A stretch of 64,000 bases of DNA from the NCBI RefSeq assembly GCF_045689245.1, contig NZ_CP136865.1, forward strand, positions 2,666,001 to 2,730,000, in the 5' to 3' direction. The position numbers and the translations under genes were made by a program. Source of the stretch: Congregibacter brevis. GTDB taxonomy: Bacteria; Pseudomonadota; Gammaproteobacteria; Pseudomonadales; Halieaceae. Shown one piece after another: positions 33,890 through 43,728 of this stretch. The notes under the pieces were generated by a model. That model was not told where the DNA came from. It was given only the letters and a program-made list of their open reading frames with translations, and ran no database searches. How positions within the stretch are numbered: position 1 is the first letter of the stretch; each line of letters opens with the position of its first letter.

Positions 33890-34858
33890 TCAGCCTTTAT
33901 CCAAAAGCTCAATGACTCGGCGGGCGGCGTTGTAAGGAGTCATGTGCTGCGCTTCAACTTCGGCCTCTAGCTTTGGAAGCGCCGCGGCCACCGCCTTGCT
34001 CTCTTGGAGTCGCTGTAGCAATAGAGTCTGCACAAGCTGCTGCATCCATTGGCGATTCTGTGTGGATCGTTGATGATCAAAAAAGCCCGATGCTCGTGTC
34101 GAAGTGACGTAGGACTGAATAGTTTCCCAAACCTCATCAAGGCCGGTTTTCGCTAAGGCGGAGCAACGCATAACAACAGTGGTCCAATGGCTCTCATTGC
34201 GAAGGAGGCTAAACGCAGACTGGTACTGGGTTTGGGTGGACGCGGCAATGCCCTCTCCCTCTCCGTCCGATTTGTTGATAACCAGAGCATCGGCTAGCTC
34301 TACAATCCCTTTCTTAATGCCCTGGAGCTCATCGCCGCCCCCGGGGAGCATGAGAAGCATGAAAAAATCCACCATCCCCGCGACCTGAAACTCCGACTGC
34401 CCTACCCCGACCGTCTCTACGATGATCACGTCATAGCCTGCAGCCTCGCACAGCAGCATGGTTTCGCGGGTCTTTTGAGCCACCCCGCCGAGAGTGCCAC
34501 CAGATGGTGTGGGCCGAATAAAGACATGCTCTTCCCGCGAGAGCTGCTCCATGCGCGTCTTGTCGCCCATGATGGAGCCCCCAGCGACTGGTGAACTTGG
34601 ATCCACCGCAAGGACTGCGACGCGATGTCCCGCCGCCAAAAGCAGCTGGCCGAAGGATTCGATAAACGTGGATTTCCCGACGCCGGGAACACCGCTGATG
34701 CCAATACGAATACTGTTGCCGGTATGGGGCAACAACTCTTCAAGCAGGTCTTGAGCCTGCCGTCGGTGAGCAGAAAGCGAACTCTCGGTGAGGGTGATCG
34801 CCTTGGCAAGCGCTCGCCGATTACCGCTACGAATACTCTGGGCGTCAGGCGCAGCCAT
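33890..34858 (-). CDS. meaB: Methylmalonyl-CoA mutase-associated GTPase MeaB (ArgK)
   Basis: MeaB is a G3E-family GTPase chaperone that guards cobalamin loading of methylmalonyl-CoA mutase. The 322-residue protein has the P-loop GVPGVGKSTF (about 55), Walker B/DPSSP (VDPSSPVAGGSIMGDKTRM, cited as DPSSPVAGGSIMGDKTRM), VGVGQSE (switch) and the base motif NKSDG. It starts 6 bp after the mutase gene. A role in arginine transport, implied by the old name argK, is unlikely in this context. Confidence 0.95.
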   Translation of the reverse strand: MAAPDAQSIRSGNRRALAKAITLTESSLSAHRRQAQDLLEELLPHTGNSIRIGISGVPGVGKSTFIESFGQLLLAAGHRVAVLAVDPSSPVAGGSIMGDKTRMEQLSREEHVFIRPTPSGGTLGGVAQKTRETMLLCEAAGYDVIIVETVGVGQSEFQVAGMVDFFMLLMLPGGGDELQGIKKGIVELADALVINKSDGEGEGIAASTQTQYQSAFSLLRNESHWTTVVMRCSALAKTGLDEVWETIQSYVTSTRASGFFDHQRSTQNRQWMQQLVQTLLLQRLQESKAVAAALPKLEAEVEAQHMTPYNAARRVIELLDKG

Positions 34859-34864
34859 GCAGCG

Positions 34865-37018
34865 TTACGCGGTGGCGGTGTTCACCGCCTCAAGCACTTC
34901 TCGAGCGGCTTCAGGGATCGCGGTGCCGGGACCAAAAATACACTGCACACCTGCTGATTTCAGTGCCGGATAGTCTTGCTCAGGAATAACACCGCCGGCG
35001 ATAACCACGATGTCGCTGGCATCAAGCTTGGCCAGCTCCTCTATCAGCTGGGGCACCAAGGTCTTGTGGCCCGCAGCCAGGCTTGAAGCACCGACTACGT
35101 GCACGTCATTTTCAACAGCCTGACGCGCCACCTCAGCGGGAGTGGAAAACATCGGAGACAAATCAACATCGAAGCCCACATCGGCAAACGCCGTTGCGAC
35201 GACCTTTGCGCCTCTGTCATGGCCATCCTGGCCCATTTTGCAGACCAGCATTCGGGGGCGACGTCCATGACGCTCTACAAAACTGTCTATGTCCGAACTA
35301 ATCATTTTCCAGTTCTCATCATTTTCAAACGCCGCACCATAAACGCCAGAAACCGTTTGCGAGTGAGCAGTAAATCGCCCGAACTCGGCCTCCATCGCGT
35401 CGGATATCTCTCCAACGGTAGCACGGAGACGCACGGCGTCTATAGACAGTGCCAGTAAGTTGCCCGGGCCGCCCGCAGCACAAGCGGTAATCTGTGAGAG
35501 AACCTGGTCTACTACAGTCTGATCTCTCGACGCGCGAATACTCTTGAGTCGAGCAATCTGTGCGTCACGGACCGCAGCGTTATCAATGTCCAGAATATCG
35601 ATGGGGTCTTCTTGACTAGGCTCGTACTTGTTCACACCGACGATCACATCCTCGCCGCGATCTATTCTCGCCTGCTTTTTTGCCGCCGCTTCTTCGATGC
35701 GTAGCTTGGGCATGCCTGTCTCGATGGCCTTAGCCATACCACCCGCTTCTTCCACTTCGGCGATGAGCTCCCGCGCTTTGTCGGCGATCTCCTGCGTCAA
35801 CGACTCCATCATGTATGAGCCACCCCATGGGTCTACAACCTTGGTAATGCCCGTCTCTTCTTGAAGAATAAGTTGTGTGTTGCGGGCTATACGCGCCGCA
35901 AAATCCGAGGGCAAAGCAATGGCCTCATCCAAAGCGTTAGTGTGCAGGGATTGAGTGCCTCCAAACACTGCTGCCATGGCTTCGATTGTTGTTCGAACAA
36001 CATTGTTATAAGGGTCTTGAGCGGTAAGCGACCAGCCTGAAGTCTGACTATGGGTGCGCAGCATTGAGCTTTTGGGATTCTCAGGAGAGAACTCCGCAAC
36101 AATCTCGTTCCACAGAAGTCTCGCCGCACGCATCTTGGCGATCTCCATATAGAAGTTCATGCTCACGCCCCAGAAGAACGACAGCCGTGGCGCGAACTCA
36201 TCAATCCCGAGACCCGAGGCTATGGCAGTCCGAATGTACTCCTTGCCATCCGCGAGGGTGTAAGCGAGTTCCAAGGCAGCATTCGCTCCAGCTTCCTGAA
36301 TGTGATATCCGGAAATGGAGATGGTGTTAAAACGCGGCATATTTTTCGAGCAATAGGAAATGATGTCGCCGATGATCCGCATGCTCGGCGCCGGCGGGTA
36401 AATATAGGTGTTACGCACCATGAACTCTTTCAGAATATCGTTCTGAATAGTTCCCGCGAGCTGGTCCTGACTGACGCCCTGCTCTTCCGCTGCCACGATG
36501 TAACCAGCCAGTACCGGTAAGACGGCCCCGTTCATAGTCATCGACACGGAGACTTTATCCAGGGGGATCTCGTCAAAGAGGATCTTCATATCCTCAATAG
36601 AATCAATAGCGACGCCTGCTTTACCGACATCACCGGTGACGCGCTCGTGATCCGAATCATAGCCACGGTGGGTAGCAAGATCGAAGGCTACAGAGACGCC
36701 CTGCCCGCCAGCCGCCAGCGCTTTGCGGTAGAAAGCATTGGACTCTTCTGCCGTGCTGAACCCAGCGTACTGACGAATTGTCCACGGCCTTCCAGCGTAC
36801 ATCGTGGCCTGGGGCCCCCGGAGGTACGGTGCCATTCCGGGCAGCGTATCTGCATACTCCAAGCCATCGATATCTGCCGCTGTGTACAGCGGCTTCACAG
36901 CGATGCCCTCGGGCGTATCCCAAATCAGATCATCGGGGCTTTTACCCTTCATTTGTTGGGTAGCTAGAGCATCCCAGGCCGCTAACTGCTCCGCTGTCGC
37001 CTTCTTACTATCACTCAT
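34865..37018 (-). CDS. scpA: Methylmalonyl-CoA mutase (single-chain, adenosylcobalamin-dependent)
   Basis: The enzyme interconverts R-methylmalonyl-CoA and succinyl-CoA. The 717-residue chain has the TIM-barrel substrate domain (about 40-560), with YAGRPWTIRQYAGFSTAEESN (cited as RPWTIRQYAGFS), and the C-terminal B12-binding domain, with D598-x-H600-xx-G603 (DGHDRG) and the downstream GASSLAAGH. It contains both functions in one chain, like E. coli Sbm, with no separate small subunit gene. It lies between mce and meaB in the operon. Cobalamin must be made or imported from elsewhere. Confidence 0.97.
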   Translation of the reverse strand: MSDSKKATAEQLAAWDALATQQMKGKSPDDLIWDTPEGIAVKPLYTAADIDGLEYADTLPGMAPYLRGPQATMYAGRPWTIRQYAGFSTAEESNAFYRKALAAGGQGVSVAFDLATHRGYDSDHERVTGDVGKAGVAIDSIEDMKILFDEIPLDKVSVSMTMNGAVLPVLAGYIVAAEEQGVSQDQLAGTIQNDILKEFMVRNTYIYPPAPSMRIIGDIISYCSKNMPRFNTISISGYHIQEAGANAALELAYTLADGKEYIRTAIASGLGIDEFAPRLSFFWGVSMNFYMEIAKMRAARLLWNEIVAEFSPENPKSSMLRTHSQTSGWSLTAQDPYNNVVRTTIEAMAAVFGGTQSLHTNALDEAIALPSDFAARIARNTQLILQEETGITKVVDPWGGSYMMESLTQEIADKARELIAEVEEAGGMAKAIETGMPKLRIEEAAAKKQARIDRGEDVIVGVNKYEPSQEDPIDILDIDNAAVRDAQIARLKSIRASRDQTVVDQVLSQITACAAGGPGNLLALSIDAVRLRATVGEISDAMEAEFGRFTAHSQTVSGVYGAAFENDENWKMISSDIDSFVERHGRRPRMLVCKMGQDGHDRGAKVVATAFADVGFDVDLSPMFSTPAEVARQAVENDVHVVGASSLAAGHKTLVPQLIEELAKLDASDIVVIAGGVIPEQDYPALKSAGVQCIFGPGTAIPEAAREVLEAVNTATA

Positions 37019-37027
37019 GGCTAATTC

Positions 37028-37438
37028 TCAGTGCTCGTCAGCAGGTTGATTGAGTTCTACAAGAATCCCGTCACAGCTGCGCGGATGAATAAATATGGTC
37101 AGTGAGTTGTGCGCCCCGGGTGCAGGCGCATCGGAGATGAACTCGTAGCCCTTCGCACGGAGTCGATCCACGTCCGCGTAAATGTCATCTGAGCGGAAAC
37201 ACAGATGATGAAGACCTCCGCCACGCTTCTCCAGATACTTAGCGATCGGCCCCTCCCCATTTAAGGGATGCACCAATTCTATATTCGTCGGTGGCAGGGG
37301 TATAAACGCCGTGGACGTCTTGGCCGCATCGACATCTTCTCGACCATCAAAGGGAAGGCCGAAGTCCTCACAGAAACGTTGTATGGCCTTCTCTAAATCG
37401 GGTACTGCGACTGCGATGTGATCCAGTGCGGTAATCAT
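37028..37438 (-). CDS. mce: Methylmalonyl-CoA epimerase
   Basis: The epimerase converts S- to R-methylmalonyl-CoA, bridging the carboxylase and the mutase. The 136-residue VOC-fold protein starts ALDHIAVAVPDLEKAI with the metal His, has ELVHPLNGEGPIAKYLEKRGGGLHHLCF (cited as KRGGGLHHLCF) with the second metal His, and ends DGILVELNQ with the metal Glu. It starts 60 bp after the carboxylase gene and ends 9 bp before the mutase. Confidence 0.95.
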   Translation of the reverse strand: MITALDHIAVAVPDLEKAIQRFCEDFGLPFDGREDVDAAKTSTAFIPLPPTNIELVHPLNGEGPIAKYLEKRGGGLHHLCFRSDDIYADVDRLRAKGYEFISDAPAPGAHNSLTIFIHPRSCDGILVELNQPADEH

Positions 37439-37498
37439 GGCTTGCGACTCCTGAGCTGGTGCATTCCTTTAAAACGAGCCTTTAAACTCATCTCTCAA

Positions 37499-40306
37499 TT
37501 AGAGCTGGTCGAGATAACGAGCGGTCGCCGAGCGACGCCTTTCCGCAACCTCTTGAGGAGACTCAACGACAATTTTTTCATCCGGCGTGATTCTGAATAC
37601 CGGTTGTCCCTTACTGATAATCATGCCGTCGCTGTCTACCAGAACCTCTTCGATAGTTCCGGAGAAAGGCGCATAGACTTTGTTAAACATCTTCATGACT
37701 TCAACGATGTATAAGGGGTCACCCGCATCGAAGTGATCGCCTTTCTCCACGTACAGAGGAGACTCTGGAGTCTCCCGGCCGTAGAACATGCCACCGCTAG
37801 CGGCGATGATTTCATCGGACTTAGCGACTGGCGGTGGCACTAGCACCTTAGCCATGCTCGACTGAAGATCCGGATCATTAAGACGCTCAGGAATATCAAT
37901 CGTTAAATCATCATTTACCGTTAACGCGAAAAAGCCTGTGGCCTCGGCGATCGCAGGCAGAACGCTCATTATCGAGCAACCAGATTGGTACCCGCGATGC
38001 GCAGCCTGAACCGTAGCCCACTCCTGCTTAGAGAGCTCTACGCCTTCTGGCACAGCGTCGTCGCTGAGCTGGGTTTGCGTCGCCAACCAATCCTCTGCCG
38101 GCAGGAGCGTGTTCAGCTTTGAGTAGAACGCCTGTGCGTCCTGAAGGATGTCGTGATCGTGCTCCCAGATCATGCCGGCGGCGGGAGCCCCCGGCAGATA
38201 GTCCATGTTCAAAAAGTGATACAAATCGACAAGTAATTCGATGGGATTATCATTCCAGCTGACGTGCCCATTTATCATTGTGTAGCTGTCACTATGAATA
38301 CTCAGCCAGCCGCTCAATAAATGCGGCTCCTCAAGAAGGAGCTCCAGGGGACGAAGCAACAAGGTGTGCTTCAGATCTAACGTCGCAGCCAGAGACTTAG
38401 CGCCGGCGTCATCCGCCGCATCAATTTCCCGTTGGCTAAGCTGTTTCCAGGCGTGCTCTAAATCAATATCCAGCGCTTCACGCTTCAGCTCACCCACAGC
38501 GGTAAGGTATGGAACGATAAACCGTGTGGTTGGCCGTGCGTTAATGTTCTGGCCCAGGAACCAATTCACCAAGCCGTAATGAAACTCAAGATTCGTCGCT
38601 AGATCCTTACCGCGCATTTGGGTCTGACGAATCGTTTCAGCCATGCGCTGGTAGCAGTCCAGCCGCGTACCACCCACGGTCAACAAGAGCGCGATATTTG
38701 AATCATAGGCCCCGGCGAGGGTGTACTTCATGAATACATCCGTGTCCGGGTTATGAAGACTAATACCCTGATCATCACGGATCTCACCATCGATAGCATC
38801 AGACCAATACTCAATGATTCCACCCGCGCTGGGTTGGAGCGCCTGGTTCGTGGCGTTGAGGCGTGCTTCTACACTGTCGTTATAACGCTGAACGCGATGG
38901 GGCTTGGGTAGCTTGGCGCCGTGCGCAGCGAGGAGCACCATGGCTTCAACCAAAGACTCCACGACGAAGTGATCTTCAGAGTCATTGGGATTAGCGAAGC
39001 GCAGGGCGTAACACAGCTCCGTTACCCTATGCTCCACCTGAATTCGCGTATTCATTTCCATAAAGAAATGCTTATCGCGGTCGACAATGCATTCAAAGGT
39101 CGACACGGAGTCGAGCCCAACAGCTTCACCAAAACGAGCGGCCTCGTCTTCCATCTGGGATAGGGTGTGAATATCCTGTTCTAAGACAGCCGTCTCGGTC
39201 TCATTACCCTGAGCCTTGGCCTCTTCCAGAGCGAGGTGTAATGACTCCAGAGTCACGGACACTTCAAGGAGCTTTTGCTCATGCATCTGTAGCGAGCAAT
39301 CACGCCCGCCAAGACTCATGCTCCAGATGCCATTGCCGATGACCTGAATTTCCTGGTGTCGCGTTGTTTCTATGTTGAGCTCGACGAGAACATTCTTGTT
39401 ATCGCCTACGCCGGTGGTCTTCACTTCGTTGAGAATCTCTCGGACCATCTCGCCTGCGCGATCAGCCTCCCCGATACCGAGGATGCGTTGACCTTTACCA
39501 CCGCCACCACTAATGGCTTTTAGCCGCACGCGGTTGCTCGGGTACTGCTCGCTCATGCGCAGCACTGCTTCAGTAATAGTTTCGCTTAGCTCATCAACGG
39601 TGTAGAGGTCTACGCCTTTGCTGTAGCTCGCTGCCAGCACCTGATCTGCAGCAGCCTCCAGTTCGGCGTCAAGGGTTTCTGGGTCCAGAGGCAAAGACTC
39701 TGCCGCGATCAAAGCGGCCAGCGCAGCGTGGTCAGGATGGCGTTTGAGTAAAGTCAGCGCCGTCGCGTTATCAATACCCGGCGTGACCGAAACGCCTGTT
39801 TTCAATGCGGTGCGCTTGGCTTCGTCTTTAAGACCAGCGTCGTGCACGGTGCGCGAACAAGGGCCAATAAAGTTAAGGCCTGCGGCTTCCATAGCGGCGA
39901 CCATGGTTTCATCTTCGGCCATGAACCCGTAGCCGGCAAAGATCGAGTTGTATCCGTTGTCTCGCGCGATACCGATAATCTGCTGAATACGCTGATCGCG
40001 TTCTTCTTTGTTCGCACCCGTGTAATCAGGGACGCGATGAATTCGCTCGGGGTCGGGCATTACCCGCAGCTCCGGCGCTAGTGCGTTTTGATAAACAATG
40101 GAGTCTTTCTCGGAAAGAAGAATCCCGATGTGTCGGATTCCCATCTCACGGAAAACATCGATCGCCTCTTTACGAATCGGTCCACGGCAAATGATCAATG
40201 GCCGCATGTGCGAGCAATCAAACTGACTCACCCAAGCACTGCTTTGACGCCCAAGCTGTCGATCGCTGTGGATCAGTGGATTTCTTAAATAGTGTTCGTT
40301 AGACAC
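37499..40306 (-). CDS. Atypical acyl-CoA (probably propionyl-CoA) carboxylase alpha chain: biotin carboxylase + BCCP fusion
   Basis: This chain should carboxylate biotin and carry it to the carboxyltransferase encoded upstream. At 935 residues it is far longer than the 650-700 usual for such subunits. Seen: a BC N-domain (34-150, GYGFMAED), an ATP-grasp Gly loop at 267-273 (GGGGKGQ), NTRIQVEH at 419-426, a BC C-domain to about 580, a roughly 250-residue region without recognised motifs, and BCCP with biotinyl Lys872 in EVMKMF. Two insertions break the ATP-grasp fold (about 178-255 and 350-385). Arg427 replaces the usual Pro of VEHPVTE. The BCCP has an AccB-like thumb (FYGRETPESPLYVEKGD). GTG start with AAGGA 9 nt upstream. 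Substrate is inferred from the operon. Confidence 0.85.
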   Translation of the reverse strand: MSNEHYLRNPLIHSDRQLGRQSSAWVSQFDCSHMRPLIICRGPIRKEAIDVFREMGIRHIGILLSEKDSIVYQNALAPELRVMPDPERIHRVPDYTGANKEERDQRIQQIIGIARDNGYNSIFAGYGFMAEDETMVAAMEAAGLNFIGPCSRTVHDAGLKDEAKRTALKTGVSVTPGIDNATALTLLKRHPDHAALAALIAAESLPLDPETLDAELEAAADQVLAASYSKGVDLYTVDELSETITEAVLRMSEQYPSNRVRLKAISGGGGKGQRILGIGEADRAGEMVREILNEVKTTGVGDNKNVLVELNIETTRHQEIQVIGNGIWSMSLGGRDCSLQMHEQKLLEVSVTLESLHLALEEAKAQGNETETAVLEQDIHTLSQMEDEAARFGEAVGLDSVSTFECIVDRDKHFFMEMNTRIQVEHRVTELCYALRFANPNDSEDHFVVESLVEAMVLLAAHGAKLPKPHRVQRYNDSVEARLNATNQALQPSAGGIIEYWSDAIDGEIRDDQGISLHNPDTDVFMKYTLAGAYDSNIALLLTVGGTRLDCYQRMAETIRQTQMRGKDLATNLEFHYGLVNWFLGQNINARPTTRFIVPYLTAVGELKREALDIDLEHAWKQLSQREIDAADDAGAKSLAATLDLKHTLLLRPLELLLEEPHLLSGWLSIHSDSYTMINGHVSWNDNPIELLVDLYHFLNMDYLPGAPAAGMIWEHDHDILQDAQAFYSKLNTLLPAEDWLATQTQLSDDAVPEGVELSKQEWATVQAAHRGYQSGCSIMSVLPAIAEATGFFALTVNDDLTIDIPERLNDPDLQSSMAKVLVPPPVAKSDEIIAASGGMFYGRETPESPLYVEKGDHFDAGDPLYIVEVMKMFNKVYAPFSGTIEEVLVDSDGMIISKGQPVFRITPDEKIVVESPQEVAERRRSATARYLDQL

Positions 40307-40336
40307 GGCAGCCGGTCCTTAGCAAATGAGTAGGTA

Positions 40337-42100
40337 TCAATGAAATTCCCGCTGAACGCCGTCCATCGGCGCAGGCTCGTAATTACGCAGACAAAAGTCC
40401 ATGTGCTCTGCAAGCACCTGCCTTAAATCTGAGGGCATGACGATCTGGGAGATTGATCCGAGACTGAGCGCCTCGTTCGGGTTCATCAGCTCACGCTCGT
40501 AGCGCTGCGCAAGCAGTTGCTCTTCGGCCTTGATCCAGCCGTCGATCAGGGTCTGTGCTGCATCGGCCGCTTCGGCCTCACTGAGCCCGGCAGACTGCTG
40601 CGCCTGAGCCTCCTTCACTAATCGAGTCTTTGCCTCACTCCGAAGCTTTTTAAGTTCGTCTTTGTAAACGTACTCAACGCCCGCAGGGCCCATGACCGCT
40701 ACACGGGTTGTCGGCAGCGCGACCACGAAATCTGCCCCCGTCGAGTAGTTATTATAAGACGCATAAGCCCCACCAAAGGCATTACGAACAAGTACGAGGA
40801 ATCGAGGCGTACGTAAATCTACGATGGCATCCAGCATCGCGCGTCCCGCTTGGACGATACCTCGTGACTCTTGCTCGCGACCGGGCAAAAACCCCGTGGT
40901 GTCCTCAAGGAATATGATCGGAATGTTGTACAAATTGCAGAAGCGAATGAAACGTGCATTCTTGTATGCGGCACCAATATCAATCTGGCCTGAGGCCACC
41001 GCAGAGTTGTTGGCCACAAAGCCTATGACGTTACCGCCCATACGCCCCAAAGCAGTAATCGTATTGCGTGCCCTCTCTGCCTGAAGCTCAAGGAAGTCAC
41101 CGTGATCGCATAACTGCTGAATAAGCACAGTGATATCGATGGGCGTATTGAACCCCGTCGGCGAGTTGAAGGCCTTCTTCAACAAAACATCAATATCCCA
41201 GGTCTTTCGAGAGATGGGATCTGAAGAAGGCTGATGCGGAGCCGCTACGCCATTATGGCTCGGGAGGTAGTTCAGTAGATCCCGCACTTTGCGAAGTGCT
41301 GCCACTTCATCGGGTACTACAAAATCCGTAACACCCGATTGGCTATGTACATTCGGACCGCCAAGCTCGTCTGGTGTAACGTCTTCGCCGAGCACGGACT
41401 TAACAACCCCCGGCCCCGTGAGGCCAAAGAAGGTGTTATTGGGCTGAATAAGGAAGCTTCCCTGACGCGGCAAGTACGACCCGCCGCCAGCGTTGAACCC
41501 GAACATGCACATGATGCTCGGTACGATACCGCTAATCTTTCTAAGCGCTGTAAAGGCGTCAGCGTAGCCATCCAGGCCACCGACGCCTGCGGGAATATAG
41601 GCGCCCGCTGAATCATTGAGTCCCACTAAGGGTATGCGTTGCTTGGCGGCGAGCTCAAAGAGTCTTGCGAGCTTTTCGCCGTTAGTCGCGTCCATAGACC
41701 CTGCTCGCACGGTAAAGTCATGGCCGTAAATGGCGATATCTCTACCGCCTACCCGGATTAATGCGGTTACAAGAGACGCCCCGTCAAGATTAGGGCCCCA
41801 GTTCTGGTAAAGAACGCGAGGCGGTTCATCAGCGAGGAACTCTATACGCTCCCACACGGTCATCCGATTTTTGAGGTGCTGGCGCTGTATACTTCGCACG
41901 CCGGCGGCCGTGTGCGGACGTCTTTGCAGAGCAGCTCCGGCCTTCATGGTCTCTTCGAACAAACCGGGGGCGCTTTGAATCTGCCCGGGCACTTCAAACT
42001 GCTGCTCAAGTGCGGCTGCGAAGGGGTTGTTTAGGGTGGCGTACGGAGCGTCGGAGTCCGTTACCGTATCTTTCATATTGCCGTTCGATGAATCACTCAT
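40337..42100 (-). CDS. Acyl-CoA carboxylase carboxyltransferase (beta) chain, probably propionyl-CoA
   Basis: This chain transfers CO2 from carboxybiotin to the acyl-CoA. The 587 residues hold two crotonase-fold halves: an N-half with LNDSAGAYIPAG and the oxyanion segment MFGFNAGGGSYLP, and a C-half with FLEDTTGFLPGREQESRGI and the second oxyanion site VRNAFGGAYASYN. It is some 60 residues longer than the common PCC beta chain, mainly through an N-terminal extension and a helical C-terminal insertion (about 490-550). It heads the leftward operon. AGGAG lies about 14 nt before the ATG, farther than ideal. Confidence 0.9.
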   Translation of the reverse strand: MSDSSNGNMKDTVTDSDAPYATLNNPFAAALEQQFEVPGQIQSAPGLFEETMKAGAALQRRPHTAAGVRSIQRQHLKNRMTVWERIEFLADEPPRVLYQNWGPNLDGASLVTALIRVGGRDIAIYGHDFTVRAGSMDATNGEKLARLFELAAKQRIPLVGLNDSAGAYIPAGVGGLDGYADAFTALRKISGIVPSIMCMFGFNAGGGSYLPRQGSFLIQPNNTFFGLTGPGVVKSVLGEDVTPDELGGPNVHSQSGVTDFVVPDEVAALRKVRDLLNYLPSHNGVAAPHQPSSDPISRKTWDIDVLLKKAFNSPTGFNTPIDITVLIQQLCDHGDFLELQAERARNTITALGRMGGNVIGFVANNSAVASGQIDIGAAYKNARFIRFCNLYNIPIIFLEDTTGFLPGREQESRGIVQAGRAMLDAIVDLRTPRFLVLVRNAFGGAYASYNNYSTGADFVVALPTTRVAVMGPAGVEYVYKDELKKLRSEAKTRLVKEAQAQQSAGLSEAEAADAAQTLIDGWIKAEEQLLAQRYERELMNPNEALSLGSISQIVMPSDLRQVLAEHMDFCLRNYEPAPMDGVQREFH

Positions 42101-42329
42101 GTGTGCGAGTTACTCTCCTAGGGGAAGATGATTTACTACTCGTGTTCTTTGGGTCGGCTGTCAAAGCTAAACGGGTTTGGCTAAGAGTCCTGCCCCGGAG
42201 CAATATTGGCCATTCGAAAAGTGCAGCAATACCGGCAAAGAGGGCTCGGATGCTAGTGACCCCACCAATCAAAGTCAATTTAAACAACAGCTTAAGCCAA
42301 ATCTCGGAACGGATTTAGTGTATCACAAT

Positions 42330-43697
42330 ATGACAGAATCGCCACACAAGGTACTGACCCGCTGCGCCTCTGTGCCCTTCCATGATGATCCTTGCAATGT
42401 ATATGCGCGATTACGTTCATTAGGCCACACCAGCCTGCTGGACAGCGGAGGCTCCTCGCGCGGTCGCTACGACATCATCGCGGCACAGGCTGATGGCTCC
42501 CGGGGACTCCGCGTAGATTCGGGGACGTCAAACGACAACCTGAACCTAATAATCAATAAATGGAAAGCCAGCGCCCAACAACAAGTCACCACTCACAGGC
42601 CGGCCGGCGATCTGCCGTTTTACGGTGGCTACATAGGTCACCTCAGCTATGCCGTCGGCCGCCGACTCCAGGGCATGCCGGCTCGAACAGACGACTGCTC
42701 ACCTATTGCCACCGTGCACTACTACCCGTGGGCGGTGGTGCAAGATCGGCACAAGCGCTGCAGCTGGCTAGTCGGAGAAGCAACGGTGGTCGATAGGATC
42801 GCTCCGACTATTCAGAACCTTCTGGCAACGAAGAAGAAGGAACCCGAGGCAGCAAACTTCAAGCTCGAAAAAGCTTTCGAAGGTGAGTGGTCTCTGGATG
42901 ATTACAAACAACGGTTCCAGAAAGTAAAGAATTACATAAGCAGCGGAGACTGCTATCAAGTCAACATTGGTCAACCATTCTCGTCGCGCTATGCAGGTGA
43001 CCTGTTTGCCGCATATCGACAATTGCGCAAAATCGCTAAAGCCCCCTTTAGTGGATTCTTTCCACTCTCTGAGAATCAATCCCTCGTGAGTCTATCGCCG
43101 GAGCGCTTTCTTACAGTGGATAACAGGCAGGTAGAGTCTCGCCCCATTAAAGGCACGCGCCCCCGCCATAAGAACACTCCAGAAGATAAGGCCGCTGCTA
43201 CTGCATTAATGGACTCTGACAAGGAGCGAGCGGAGAACCTGATGATCGTAGATCTGTTGCGCAACGATATCGGCCGCTACTGTACACCAGGCTCGGTAAC
43301 CGCTCCGGAACTGTTCAAGCTCGAGAGCTATGCGACAGTGCACCATCTGGTCAGCGTCGTGAAAGGAGAGCTCTCAGCGGATCACAGCACTCTGGATCTG
43401 CTCTTTGGTTGTATGCCCGGTGGGTCCATCACTGGGGCCCCGAAGCGTCGCGCTATGGAGATTATCGACGACATCGAACCCGCTGCTCGAAATCACTGGT
43501 GCGGTAGTCTGTTCTACTTGTCTCGTCACGGCAGGTTAGACAGCAATATCTCGATTCGCACGCTGTTCAACGAAGGAGCGACTCTTCACTGCTGGGCCGG
43601 AGGCGGATTAGTGGATGACTCGCAAGCCCTGGCCGAGTATCAGGAGCAGCGGGATAAGGTCGGCGCTTTTCTCAGCGAGCTCGAGCGAACCCTTTAG
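42330..43697 (+). CDS. pabB: Aminodeoxychorismate synthase component I
   Basis: PabB converts chorismate and ammonia to 4-amino-4-deoxychorismate for folate. The 455-residue protein aligns with the PabB/TrpE family: an N-terminal DSGGSSRGRYDIIAA segment, SGDCYQVNIGQPF, SPERFL, the lysine motif SRPIKGTRPR (PabB type), PGGSITGAPKRRAMEI and WCGSLFYLSRHGRLDSNI (cited as GSLFYLSRHGRLDSNI). The frame is open upstream to 42177, but the family start matches ATG 42330. It is divergent from the carboxylase operon. PabA and PabC are not in the window. Confidence 0.94.
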   Translation: MTESPHKVLTRCASVPFHDDPCNVYARLRSLGHTSLLDSGGSSRGRYDIIAAQADGSRGLRVDSGTSNDNLNLIINKWKASAQQQVTTHRPAGDLPFYGGYIGHLSYAVGRRLQGMPARTDDCSPIATVHYYPWAVVQDRHKRCSWLVGEATVVDRIAPTIQNLLATKKKEPEAANFKLEKAFEGEWSLDDYKQRFQKVKNYISSGDCYQVNIGQPFSSRYAGDLFAAYRQLRKIAKAPFSGFFPLSENQSLVSLSPERFLTVDNRQVESRPIKGTRPRHKNTPEDKAAATALMDSDKERAENLMIVDLLRNDIGRYCTPGSVTAPELFKLESYATVHHLVSVVKGELSADHSTLDLLFGCMPGGSITGAPKRRAMEIIDDIEPAARNHWCGSLFYLSRHGRLDSNISIRTLFNEGATLHCWAGGGLVDDSQALAEYQEQRDKVGAFLSELERTL

Positions 43698-43728
43698 GCC
43701 TCACAAGTAGATTACTTACGGCGCCTTA

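Noticed and set aside
42177..42329. 51-codon N-terminal extension of pabB
   Set aside because: Extension has no similarity to the PabB N-terminus, and the family alignment starts at 42330.
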